Of a DNA stretch of 43,580 nucleotides, positions 1 to 8,400 are shown piece by piece (the stretch's first letter is position 1; every line of letters starts with the position of its first letter). Origin of the DNA: JANPLG01 sp964609085. GTDB lineage: Bacteria > Armatimonadota > SYMT01. A program made the position numbers and the translations under genes. The notes below the pieces were generated by a model. That model had not been told where the DNA came from. It saw only the letters and a program-made list of their open reading frames with translations, and ran no database searches. The DNA is taken from the NCBI GenBank assembly GCA_964609085.1, contig CAZSRZ010000037.1, forward strand, positions 1 through 43,580, read 5' to 3'.

Positions 1-547
1 CGCCGCCGCCGAAGCCGCCGCCGCCCATGCTACCGCCCTTGATGTCGGACTCGGTGGGAAGCATCGTGCCGCCGAAGGCGTAGACGAACACCGTTACGTC
101 GTTGAACTGGATCGGGATCTTCTCCCAAGTGATTTCCTGGTCACCGGCGTTGTCTTCCGGGGGTTCCTGATCGCCGGTGTCGATCGGCATCGTCGGCTGG
201 GTCCGGACCTTGATGGTGAAGACGTCGCCGTCCCGGTTGAAGCTCAGACCCTGCTGCACGACAGCCGCCTGCCGGACGACGGACCGCAGGGCTACCTGCA
301 GGGAGACGTCCTTCAGCGACAGGGTGATGGGAATATTCTGGACGTTGGGGTCGATCGAGTACTGAAACCCCGAACCTGCGAACAAGAGGCTGAGGGCATC
401 CCGCAGCGGCGTGTCCTTCAGATTGATGGTGACCTTCTTTTCCTGGTTCTCGGTCGCCTGGGCGCGCGCCGCGGTCGGCGCGAGCCCCTGCCCCAGGACG
501 CACAGTGAGGTGGCCAGGATGACCCCCCACCGCTTGCGGTTGTTCAT
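1..547 (-). CDS. pilQ: PilQ-type secretin, N-terminal part (truncated by window edge)
   Basis: The first 182 residues are visible; the gene runs off the left edge with no stop. It begins with a signal peptide (Arg/Lys-rich start, hydrophobic core, Ala-rich end near residue 30, ARAQA). Residues about 37-115 match the secretin/TonB short N-terminal (STN) domain: the KKVTINLKDTPLRDALSLLF opening is followed by the LSLKDVSLQVALRSVV repeat. A Gly-rich stretch starts at the edge. In the family this is the outer-membrane pore through which the pilus passes; the pore-forming C-terminal domain would lie outside the window. The ATG has a good ribosome site (GGAGG, 9 nt away). It is the last gene of pilM-N-O-P-Q in transcription order, which supports PilQ over a general secretin, although the secretin domain itself is not visible. 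Confidence 0.85.
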   Translation of the reverse strand, partial: MNNRKRWGVILATSLCVLGQGLAPTAARAQATENQEKKVTINLKDTPLRDALSLLFAGSGFQYSIDPNVQNIPITLSLKDVSLQVALRSVVRQAAVVQQGLSFNRDGDVFTIKVRTQPTMPIDTGDQEPPEDNAGDQEITWEKIPIQFNDVTVFVYAFGGTMLPTESDIKGGSMGGGGFGGG

Positions 548-651
548 ATAGAGCTTCCTCCCTTGCCTCTCCGGGCCTGATGCGGCCCAGACCCTCACTG
601 TAAATCAGACTCGGAGCCCGGCCTGAAAGTTGCCGGACACACAGCGCACCG

Positions 652-1470
652 TTATCTGGGCGTTCCCGAACCCGCGCCAGCACCCGCCGCGGCCGGTCCG
701 TTCAACCCGCCAAACCCCCCGCCGGGACCACCGCCGCCTGAACGCCGGATCCCTTCTCCCAACGGCACCTCGATCGTCTGCACACCCTTGCGGCTGCCAG
801 ACTCCCATCGTCGGCTGAGAATCACACGGCTAGACTCGATGCGCTCTACCCGGTACGGTCCGTCATCTCTGGGCACCATCCGGCCTGGCGTCGCCTGCAC
901 AAACTCGCTATCGATCTGAAGCAGGGCCGAGGTGGGTGAGCCCAGGATGATGGCGCTCACGCGCATCGCTGGGATGGCCGGAGCACCTTCATCTTCGCCG
1001 CCTTCGGTGACGGACGTCGGCGGCTTCGGGGTGTGGAGTTCGCCGTAGTAGATGTCCTGCTGCGGTGCCAGCGCGTCGCGCACGGTGGTGAGCGGGATAT
1101 CGGCGATGATCCGCCGCATTTCGGAATTCGGGAGGAAGGGGTTGGTCCGCTGCATCGGGACCGCAGCCATGGCTGGGCCGTTCCCCGCGGCGCCGGCACC
1201 CGCGGACCCCGCGCTCAGGTTAAAGCTACCTGCGGCGTCCACCGGGCTCGGCACCGTGCCGCCGCCCGCGTTGGAGGCCGAGCCGTCACCGCCGGGCGTG
1301 CCTCCCAAGAGCGTGGTCGGAGGCGGCGTCGAGGGTGTAGGCTCGCCCTTGGGGATGAGGAGGAAGACGACGACGCCGATGAGGACTACCGCGCCAATGC
1401 CGCCCCCAATCAGGACAGCTTTGTTCTGCAGTAGCCCGCTCGCCGTGCCCGCTGCCTGTGCCTGTGCCAT
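652..1470 (-). CDS. PilP-like pilus assembly protein, membrane anchored
   Basis: 272 aa. A short polar N-terminus is followed by one membrane helix (about residues 18-40), a Pro/Thr/Gly-rich linker to about residue 100, then a compact folded region (about 105-240). That region begins with NPFLP and contains a beta-rich stretch (MRVSAIILGSPTSALLQID and following) resembling the PilP/GspC homology region. The C-terminus is Gly-rich (about 245-272). Position between pilO and pilQ is where pilP sits in other diderms, and PilP couples the PilN/PilO inner-membrane complex to the secretin. Unlike the proteobacterial protein there is no lipobox cysteine; a transmembrane helix replaces the lipid anchor. 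The ATG has a strong GGAGG site 8 nt upstream. Assignment rests on position plus domain shape; sequence similarity is weak. Confidence 0.6.
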   Translation of the reverse strand: MAQAQAAGTASGLLQNKAVLIGGGIGAVVLIGVVVFLLIPKGEPTPSTPPPTTLLGGTPGGDGSASNAGGGTVPSPVDAAGSFNLSAGSAGAGAAGNGPAMAAVPMQRTNPFLPNSEMRRIIADIPLTTVRDALAPQQDIYYGELHTPKPPTSVTEGGEDEGAPAIPAMRVSAIILGSPTSALLQIDSEFVQATPGRMVPRDDGPYRVERIESSRVILSRRWESGSRKGVQTIEVPLGEGIRRSGGGGPGGGFGGLNGPAAAGAGAGSGTPR

Positions 1471-1515
1471 TCCCCGTACCTCCCGCTTCCCAATTCGTAT
1501 CTGTTAGACGCCTGG

Positions 1516-2328
1516 CTACCGTGGAGAGTTTCCGCCTGCGGTTGGCCCGTTCCCCTCGGTGATGGGGCTGCCGATCAGTGCGGTATCTCCTCCGCCGGCC
1601 GCGGGAGCCGCTCCGGCCCCTGCTCCACCCCCGGCGCCGCTCGCCGGCACGCCCTCGGGGAAGATGAAGACCGTCAGCGAACATGTGGCGCTGACACGGC
1701 CGTTCCGCCCAGCCAGGGAACACTTCAACCCATCAATCGCGCAGAGGAGGGGGGCGCTATTCCAGTCGCGTGCCCAGCGCATCACGTTGTTGAAGCTTCC
1801 GCTGACCGACATGTTGCCGAGGTTCCAGGCGATGATGTCGCGGGGGACAGCGGCTGGGTCCAGAGTCGGCGCGGGCGCCGAAAACTCGGCCTGCACCGCT
1901 ACGTTGTGCTTCCTGCTCAGCCGAGTCACCTCGGCCAGCATCAAGGTCACGACGTTGCGGGGAAGCTGCACCCAGCGCGGGAGCGTCTGGCTGAGGATGA
2001 GCGGCACGTTGTTGTTGTGGAGGTTGATCTCCATCTGCCGTGGCAGCCGCCGCGCGGACAGCACTTGATTCAGCTCGCGCTGCATGCTGTCCCGCGTGGT
2101 CTTAGCGTCCTTCACTGCCTGCACCGCCGGGTCGTACTGGTTGTAGACGAAGTTCCGATTGTTCACTGAGACCGGTTCGGACTCGGTGGATGAGATGTTT
2201 CCATTCACCCGCTTGATGTCTTCCTGGATGGGACGCAGGGTGAAGTAGTAGAGGCCTCCACCGATGATGAGCATCAGCACGAGCCCGATGATGTAGACGT
2301 GGACGTGCGTCAGGCGATTCTGGTTCAT
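1516..2328 (-). CDS. pilO: PilO-like inner-membrane pilus alignment protein
   Basis: 270 aa. One membrane helix (about residues 11-29) follows a short cytoplasmic tail. A helical region (about 30-100) with heptad-like spacing comes next, then a beta-alpha-beta region (about 115-225) typical of the PilO ferredoxin-like periplasmic domain, including LPRNVVTLMLAEVTRLSRKH and a variant of the usual G-x-F/Y segment (VSGSFNNVMRWARDW). The last ~45 residues are Gly/Ala/Pro-rich, unlike typical PilO, and end GNSPR. PilO pairs with PilN in the periplasm to link the motor to PilP/PilQ. It lies 30 bp after pilN and 45 bp before the pilP-like gene, clearly one operon. No strong ribosome site is visible, so translational coupling is possible. 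Confidence 0.8.
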   Translation of the reverse strand: MNQNRLTHVHVYIIGLVLMLIIGGGLYYFTLRPIQEDIKRVNGNISSTESEPVSVNNRNFVYNQYDPAVQAVKDAKTTRDSMQRELNQVLSARRLPRQMEINLHNNNVPLILSQTLPRWVQLPRNVVTLMLAEVTRLSRKHNVAVQAEFSAPAPTLDPAAVPRDIIAWNLGNMSVSGSFNNVMRWARDWNSAPLLCAIDGLKCSLAGRNGRVSATCSLTVFIFPEGVPASGAGGGAGAGAAPAAGGGDTALIGSPITEGNGPTAGGNSPR

Positions 2329-2358
2329 GGGTCAAGCTCTCTGCCGGAATGCGGCCAG

Positions 2359-3507
2359 CTACCTGGGGCCGTTGCCGATCGGGATGCCGCCGCCGCCCAT
2401 CGAGGGGCCGTTGCCACCGCCGCCGCCGAAGCCGCCGCCGAAGCCGCCGCCACCACCACCGCCGGCGGCCGAGCCGGACGAGCCATACTGCGGGCGCGCG
2501 ATCGTCTGTCGTAGCTGACAACTGACCTGGATGGTGAAGCCCCGCGGGCGCCGGCGCGAGTTGGCGATGTTCAGGGCGTCGATTCCGCCGCCGCCACCAC
2601 CGCCGCCGCCACCACCGCCCATGGACGGACCGTTGCCGCCACCGCCACCACCCATCGAGAGACCGGCGCCTGCATTCATCGGAGAACCGAGACCCATGGA
2701 CGGACCGTTGCCGCCGCCGCTTCCGCCCATCGAGAGGCCAGCTCCCGCGCTCATCGGGGAGCCGATGCCGCCGCCGCCGCCGCCCATCGAGGGGCCGTTA
2801 GCACCGCCGCCGCCACCGAAGCCGGGGGGTGGGCCCATCATCATGCCGCCGGACATCCCGCCGCCGCCGCCGCCACTCGACCCGCCGCCGCCCAGGACGC
2901 CGCTCTCACCGGGGATGCCGGAATCCTGGCCGCTGCCGGTTACGGTGCCGTCGATGATGCTGGTTCCGGGGATGCCTTCCTGACGCTCGGCCGCCGCCCG
3001 CTGGGCTTCTTGCGCCTGGCTGTAATTCGGCAGGCCACTGATCGCGGGCAGGCCGTTGATGTCGGGGTTGCGGAGCAAGTCAACGAGCAGTCGGCTGACG
3101 TGCAATGGGTTCGAGGCGTAGGCGTCAAACTTCAGGCTGTTCCCGCTCGCCTCCAGGTTGAGGAACATGATTTCCCGCGAGGTGTATCCGGCCGCCCGCT
3201 CGTAGATGCCCGGCACCACGCGGTTGTAGTCGAGCATCCCCGTCGAGAAGGCGTACTTCGGTCGGATCGCTTCCTGTTCGGCGAGGTACCCATCCGCCTC
3301 GTTTTTGACCCCCTTGACCCGGTTCAGCATCTGAGTGGACTCCTCAAGATGCTTGTTCGCCAGATCGAGCTCGGCCAGCGGTCCGTTGCGCATGTACAGC
3401 ATCACGCCGATCTGGGCCGCGACCACGACGGCCACGACGACGATCGCCGTCCGCATGAGGCGCCGCTGGTTGATGTAAGCGGGGAGGAGGTTCAGTTTGA
3501 TCATCAT
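2359..3507 (-). CDS. pilN: PilN-like pilus assembly protein with large Gly-rich insert
   Basis: 382 aa, about twice the usual PilN length. The start (MMIKLNLLPAYINQRR) is the classic PilN cytoplasmic peptide, which docks into a groove of PilM. A membrane helix (about 18-37) and a helical segment (about 43-75) follow. The periplasmic ferredoxin-like fold begins around 105-150 (FLNLEASGNSLKFDAYA), but is interrupted at about 200-308 by an almost pure Gly/Ser/Met/Asn/Pro tract before what looks like its last beta strand (RGFTIQVSCQL, 323-333). A second Gly-rich tail ends GNGPR. The insert holds a 25-residue tandem duplication. Two adjacent ATGs are possible starts. It lies 65 bp after pilM. Confidence 0.85.
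   Translation of the reverse strand: MMIKLNLLPAYINQRRLMRTAIVVVAVVVAAQIGVMLYMRNGPLAELDLANKHLEESTQMLNRVKGVKNEADGYLAEQEAIRPKYAFSTGMLDYNRVVPGIYERAAGYTSREIMFLNLEASGNSLKFDAYASNPLHVSRLLVDLLRNPDINGLPAISGLPNYSQAQEAQRAAAERQEGIPGTSIIDGTVTGSGQDSGIPGESGVLGGGGSSGGGGGGMSGGMMMGPPPGFGGGGGANGPSMGGGGGGIGSPMSAGAGLSMGGSGGGNGPSMGLGSPMNAGAGLSMGGGGGGNGPSMGGGGGGGGGGGGIDALNIANSRRRPRGFTIQVSCQLRQTIARPQYGSSGSAAGGGGGGGFGGGFGGGGGNGPSMGGGGIPIGNGPR
2614..2763 (-). repeat. Two tandem 75-bp units inside pilN
   Basis: Two adjacent 75-bp copies encode 25-residue units reading GSPM(S/N)AGAGLSMGG then (S/G)GGGNGPSMG(L/G). They differ at only a few residues and sit within the Gly-rich insert of PilN. The shorter motif NGPSMGGG also occurs just before them and near the C-terminus, so the tract grew by repeated in-frame duplication. 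Confidence 0.85.
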
Positions 3508-3572
3508 TCGGTTGTTCCGTGGGGTCGCCGTGGCGTGTTACACATGTTGGACTCTCGTGCCCCGGTCTCGAG

Positions 3573-5117
3573 TTACCGCTTCTTGCGCGGCGCCGGTGAA
3601 TCGACCATCAACTCGCGCATGGCCAGCCCTACTGAGACCTGAAAAACGGGCGACACGTCGGCGAGGTAGGCGGCATCGGCCTTGGGGCCAGCGACCAGGT
3701 GTTCGAGCGGGTTGCCGACGTGGGTTGGCACTTCGAGGTTGACGGTGAGGAAGTCCGCCAGCCCGGGCAGCTTCGCCGTGCCGCCGGAGAGGATCACTTC
3801 CTGCGCTCCCAGCCCATTCGCCCTGTTCCGGTAGAAATCGAGGGAACGCCGCAGCTCTGTCACCAACTCGTGAAGCACGGGCATGATGGCGTCCGCGATC
3901 TGGGTGCGCAGGTACTCTTCCTCGGACATGGCGGCGGGCGCCTGCCCACCAAGGCCCGCCGGGCTTGATACCAGGCCAAAGAGATCATCCGTGGGCGCGA
4001 ACGGATCCGCCGCCGGGGTGGGTCCGAACGGGTTTGCCATCGGCACAGGCCCGGCCAGTGACGGAGCGGGCTGGGGGGCGTCGAAGGGATTCGGCGGAGG
4101 CGCGGCGCCTGTGAGATCAAAGGGAGCCGGGCTCGCTGCCGATGGCCCCTCGGCGCTGGTGAATGCCTCGGCGCTGAATCCGCCTCCCGCAACGTCGACA
4201 TCCGCATCGACCTGCGTGCCGGTGACCGTCGGCGTGGCACCGCCGCCGAAGGTGCCCCCGAGGATGGAGCCGGGCAACAACTCTTGTTCCGTCTGCCCGA
4301 AATCCAGCGCGCCGAGCGCATCGTAGCCGGCGTCCACCGGCTGCGCGTCCTGCGCAGGCACGGCCGCCAGGTCCTTCTTCAGTTGCTCCGCTTCCGCAAG
4401 CGGTCGGGCCAGCACGTCCGCGATGGACTTGGTCAGATTGTTGCCTGCCAGTTGAATCGAGCGGGTAAACGCGATCCGCCCTTCCCGATAGATGCTGATG
4501 TCCGTGGTGCTCGCCCCGACGTCGATGAGCGCCACCGTGCGGAATCCTGCGGGGTTGGTCCCGTTCTCTGACAGCTCCAGCAAGGATCGGGAGCAGGCTA
4601 ACGGCTCGATGTCGATGGCGACTGCCTTGAGGCCAGCAGCCTGGATCGTCTCCACGTGCCGGGTGACCAGGGCTTCCTGCGCCACGGCGAGCAGCACCTC
4701 GATGTTCTGCCCGTCCGGCACCGCTTCCGGCGCGACCAGCGGCTGGTAGTCCATCACGGTTTGCTCAGCCGCGAACGGGACGTGTCGCTCGATCTCCCAC
4801 TTCATCGTTTCCTGAAGTTCGGCACGGCTCATCTTGGGAACTTCGATGATCCGCACCACCAGCGCGGACTGGCCGGCCACGGAGGTGACCACCCCCGCCG
4901 CCTTGATCCCGTTCTGGCGGAAGAGCGCCTTGATGGCCCGACCCAATGACACCGGATCGGTGATCTCGGTGCCGCTGACCGACTCCGGCGGGGTCGGCAT
5001 CACCGCAATGCCGCGCAGATTGGCGCGGCCCCCGCGGCAGTCGATCTCGCAGGCCTTGATAAGGGCGGACCCGATGTCCAGCCCGACAATGGGGCCGGCG
5101 GACTTCTTCAAGGGCAT
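3573..5117 (-). CDS. pilM: PilM, actin-like pilus assembly protein
   Basis: 514 aa from the ATG at 5117. PilM is a cytoplasmic, actin/FtsA-fold ATP-binding protein that binds the N-terminal peptide of PilN. Visible motifs are the phosphate-1 loop VGLDIGS (11-17), the conserved ALVVRIIEVPKM and MKWEIERHVPF segments (85-116), the phosphate-2 loop LIDVGASTTDISIY (197-210) and the adenosine loop ILSGGTAKLPGL (442-453). Family members are about 350 aa; the excess is a Pro/Ala/Gly-rich insert at about 252-397 with NPF (twice) and DPF motifs, placed between the second phosphate loop and the adenosine loop. An upstream in-frame start would add 24 residues lacking family similarity, so the internal ATG is preferred. 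It is first in the pilM-N-O-P-Q block, after a 335-bp gap. Confidence 0.93.
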   Translation of the reverse strand: MPLKKSAGPIVGLDIGSALIKACEIDCRGGRANLRGIAVMPTPPESVSGTEITDPVSLGRAIKALFRQNGIKAAGVVTSVAGQSALVVRIIEVPKMSRAELQETMKWEIERHVPFAAEQTVMDYQPLVAPEAVPDGQNIEVLLAVAQEALVTRHVETIQAAGLKAVAIDIEPLACSRSLLELSENGTNPAGFRTVALIDVGASTTDISIYREGRIAFTRSIQLAGNNLTKSIADVLARPLAEAEQLKKDLAAVPAQDAQPVDAGYDALGALDFGQTEQELLPGSILGGTFGGGATPTVTGTQVDADVDVAGGGFSAEAFTSAEGPSAASPAPFDLTGAAPPPNPFDAPQPAPSLAGPVPMANPFGPTPAADPFAPTDDLFGLVSSPAGLGGQAPAAMSEEEYLRTQIADAIMPVLHELVTELRRSLDFYRNRANGLGAQEVILSGGTAKLPGLADFLTVNLEVPTHVGNPLEHLVAGPKADAAYLADVSPVFQVSVGLAMRELMVDSPAPRKKR

Positions 5118-5452
5118 ATGTTTCTCGCCAGAGCAGACAAACTTGGCCGGCGGTGCACCGACCCGACACGGCGGCGGGCCACCAGCCACGCCAACTGCTG
5201 TCCTACTAGTTTACGCCAACGCTTGTCCCATTCCTGCACCGACGAGGGGATTCCCCTCCAGGGCAATTCCGGCTCGGGCCGAGAGGTGCTTTTTTGGAGC
5301 GACCCGGGCGGCCGTGGGCTGATCGAACTTGAGAGCCGTGGCTCCTGTCGGTTGCCTGCGGTCCTACAGACCCGGCAGCGCGGGCACGGGGGCCGAGGAG
5401 GGCGTTGAGCGCCGCCCTACCCCGGCCATTCAGTCCCGCAGTCGGGGCCCGG
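5118..5452. other. 335-bp intergenic region upstream of pilM
   Basis: The largest gene-free gap inside the pilus locus. It separates the stop of the 2665-aa giant from pilM. I see no credible gene: the open frames across it are Arg/Gly-rich out-of-frame readings. It contains a GAGGGG/CCCCTC hairpin next to the string GGGCAATTCC, and a run of six T (plus strand) at 5290-5295. A minus-strand TAAACT about 95 nt before the pilM start could be a -10 box, but no matching -35 was found. No terminator with a U-tract is visible after the giant gene. A promoter for pilM-Q is expected here but not demonstrated. Confidence 0.6.
5244..5258. repeat. GAGGGG/CCCCTC hairpin upstream of pilM
   Basis: Perfect 6-bp inverted repeat with a 3-nt loop, directly followed by GGGCAATTCC at 5261-5270. 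The same stem and the same 10-mer recur in the pilD-prepilin gap at 27319-27337. It could be a protein-binding palindrome or an RNA hairpin in the pilM leader. Confidence 0.6.
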
Positions 5453-8400
5453 CTATCGCGCCGCACGAGTTGGGGTGATCCGGCGCGGCTGCGCCGGGAC
5501 CCATGGACCGCGCCTGGTGACGTTCGGCAGGAGCGCCGGACGCCGCCGCTCGATCATCGCCGCCTGCTGCAGGAACTGGAGCGCCTGCGGGGTCGTCACG
5601 TTGCGTGAGCGCAGGGAGAGCGCCATGGTTCGGGTCACCGAGCCACCCACGTTCGCTTCGGGGCCGATTCGCGGTGCGATGGTAGCCCAGAACAGGTCGC
5701 CACCGGAACCGCGGGTGCTGCTCCAGAAGAGCCACAGCTTCTCGAGCTTTGTGACAGGGCTCGTGGTGAGGTTCCCGTTCACCGCGGCCATTGGCACTTG
5801 CTCAAAGCTGGGGAACGCCTCCAGGCTGCCCTCGTTGACCGAAGTCTCCATCGGCACCGGCATCTCACCGGACTCTTCCACCCATCGGACGAGGTGCTGC
5901 TCGGTGATCAACTGCCCGGTCTGGGTGGACCGGTAGCGCACGATCACCTGCTGGCCCTCGTAGGTGGCCGGGAAGAAGATCTGTCCGTTCGCCGGATTCA
6001 CTTCCTCGGGCAGCGTCGGGGTGCTCACCTGGAAGTTGGCCGGGTCGATCGCCGCGATCGTCCCCAGTCGCAGTTTCACCCCCGGGCGCAGCACCTTATA
6101 GAAGCAACTCGGACCACCGGAGACCCGGCCCGCGGCTCGCCGCCAGAAGATGTAGAGGCGGTCGGCCCTGCCGGCGATCGGGATGCCGTTGTTCCAGGCA
6201 TTGGTCGTCACCTGCTGGCGATACCAACTGGCGTCCATGATTGGCGGCTGGCCGGGCTGCGCGATGGCCGGGACGATGACCGGGCTGCTGCCCGAGGCGT
6301 CGCCGCTGGTGATCCGCTGTCCGCCCGGCACGTAGTCGGCCAGGATGACCGGGTCGGGGGTCGTCGTGGAGAAGGGCTGCGCCGGAATTGCCAGGCGAGC
6401 GAGGGTGCGCGCATCCATCGGCAGACGGACGATGCCGGCCGCCCTGTCGATAACGATCCTCTGGCTCTGGAGTTGGGGCTGCGCCGTCAGCGCCGGCGTC
6501 AGGCTGAAGATCGCCTCGTCGTTGGTTGCCAGCGTGGCGACCTGGGCCGTGTTGATCAGCGGAACCGGAAGCGTGAGGCTGCCGGGTGTCCCCGCTGGGA
6601 GGTCGGGCCGAGCCAGGTAGACCTGCACGGGCCGGTAGTCGATCTGGATCATCCAGTCCACGCCCGCACTCTGGTAGATCGTCCGCGTGGAGTTGGCTTT
6701 CAGCACTTCGCCCCCGATGGGAACCACCGTGTTCGACGGGTCGATGTAGGCGGCTTCCACCCGGGGCCACTCCAATATGGAGAAGTCCTGACCGCGGGAC
6801 CGGGGATCGGCCGTTCCCCGCTGACCGGTCGTCGTCAGGGCAGCCAGCCGATAGCGGTTGAGATACACATCCGTTCGGCCCTGGCGCTGGTTGTGACCGG
6901 CGTAGGCAAGATAGGCCGTGGCCGGCAGCACGGTGTTCTCCGGCAGGAGGAACGGAGGCTGGTTCGGCCGGGCTGGGAGCGGCGCCGGCTCTCTCTGCAT
7001 CTGGTCAATTACGCCCACCGAGGGATCGTCCGCGGACCCCAGCGACTTGGAGGTCGCCAGGGTCATCTCCGATGCCCACGATGCTCCGTTGCTGATGTCG
7101 GAGGTCCAGGTCTGGGTGATCTGCTTGCGCACCGAGTTCCCGGTGGCGTAGAACGCGAGCCAGGTCGGCTGACCGGGATACCCGTTGAAACTGAACGGGA
7201 TCATCTTGACGCCCGTGCGCTGAGTTCCGACGCTCGGCGGCTGTCCACCGGGCTGCATCTGCACCAGGGCCCCGGGCGTCGGGACGGAGTTGCCGTTCGG
7301 CACCAGCGGGAGGTAGTTGATGCGGTGGACTTCGGTCCCCGGCGCGATGGTCTGGCGCTCGGTCCACGCCATGGCGCCGAGTTTTGTCGAGGGATCCTGG
7401 CTCAAGTTCGGCTTGGAGACACTGAAATTCAGCGGCACGGCCGTCACCTGGCTCCATCCGAAGGCGCCACCCGTGAAGTCGAGCCACGGGGGCCGGTCCA
7501 CGGCGAGCTCGTCGTAGGGGAAGAGCAGGTAGTTCGGATCGAACGCGAGGAGCGAGGCGAAGAGGTCGTAGCGGGTGGCGTCGCCGCCCATCAGACCGGA
7601 ACGGTTGCTCGTGTAGGCCAGGAGCAGACGGACCTGGTTATTGCTCGCCTGCGATGAGGTGTCGAGGATCGCTCCAGCCTGGTAGCGGCGCTCAGGATCC
7701 GGCGCGGCCGCCGCCGCGGCCGCGTCAGCGCCGCGCCCGTGAGTCATATTCTCGATGACCTTCAGCTTGAGCTTCAACGGCGGGTCGCAGACGGGCTCCA
7801 GTGGCTCGCCCGCTGTGCTGCGATCCAACTCGCCGTCCGGCAGCGCGGTGTTCCCGGGCCGGCCATAGACATACCCCGGCCCGGCACCCGGGCTCTCGAT
7901 CAGTGTCACGGCGCGGTCGTTGTAGAACCGGATGCTGCCGCCGTACTGACCGAGCGCGGCACCGGTCGGCACATTCATCGCCATGAATGTCTCGCGTGCC
8001 GCCCCACCATTGCTCGGATCGCGATTGATCGCCAACCCGGAGGGCGTCCCTGTGTTGTGCACATAGATGACAGAACCGGGCTGCGCGCTGCCGGGCTGTG
8101 CTTTCTGCAGCCAGACCCCGCGGCGCGAGGCAGCATAGGCCGCGCTATTGTCCGGGAGCAACTGGTCGTCGAACGAGGTCCGAAGGAAGATCTGGAACGG
8201 GTCGGTCAGCGCCGCGGGTGTGAAGTTGTGGATCAGCGAGAGCGCGCGCCAGGCGTCGTTGCCTTCGCCCGGTATGCCGATCAGCGCCGTCCCCTGCGCG
8301 GGGATGGTGTACTTGACCTCCGGCTTGACATAGGCCAGGTTCACATTGCCCGTATTGGCGATGGTGAAGTTTCGCCAGTACTGGCTGTAGAAGTTGCCGA

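Noticed and set aside
2531..2983. Proline-rich plus-strand open frame of 150 codons
   Set aside because: It is the reverse reading of the Gly-rich PilN insert; Gly codons become Pro codons on the other strand.
5190..5240. Promoter for pilM from the minus-strand TAAACT
   Set aside because: No acceptable -35 hexamer at 16-18 bp; the best candidates are AGGAAT or CAGGAA.
5206..5466. Small gene in the pilM upstream gap (86-aa minus-strand frame)
   Set aside because: Arg/Gly/Pro-rich composition typical of chance frames in GC-rich DNA, overlaps the giant gene stop, no ribosome site.
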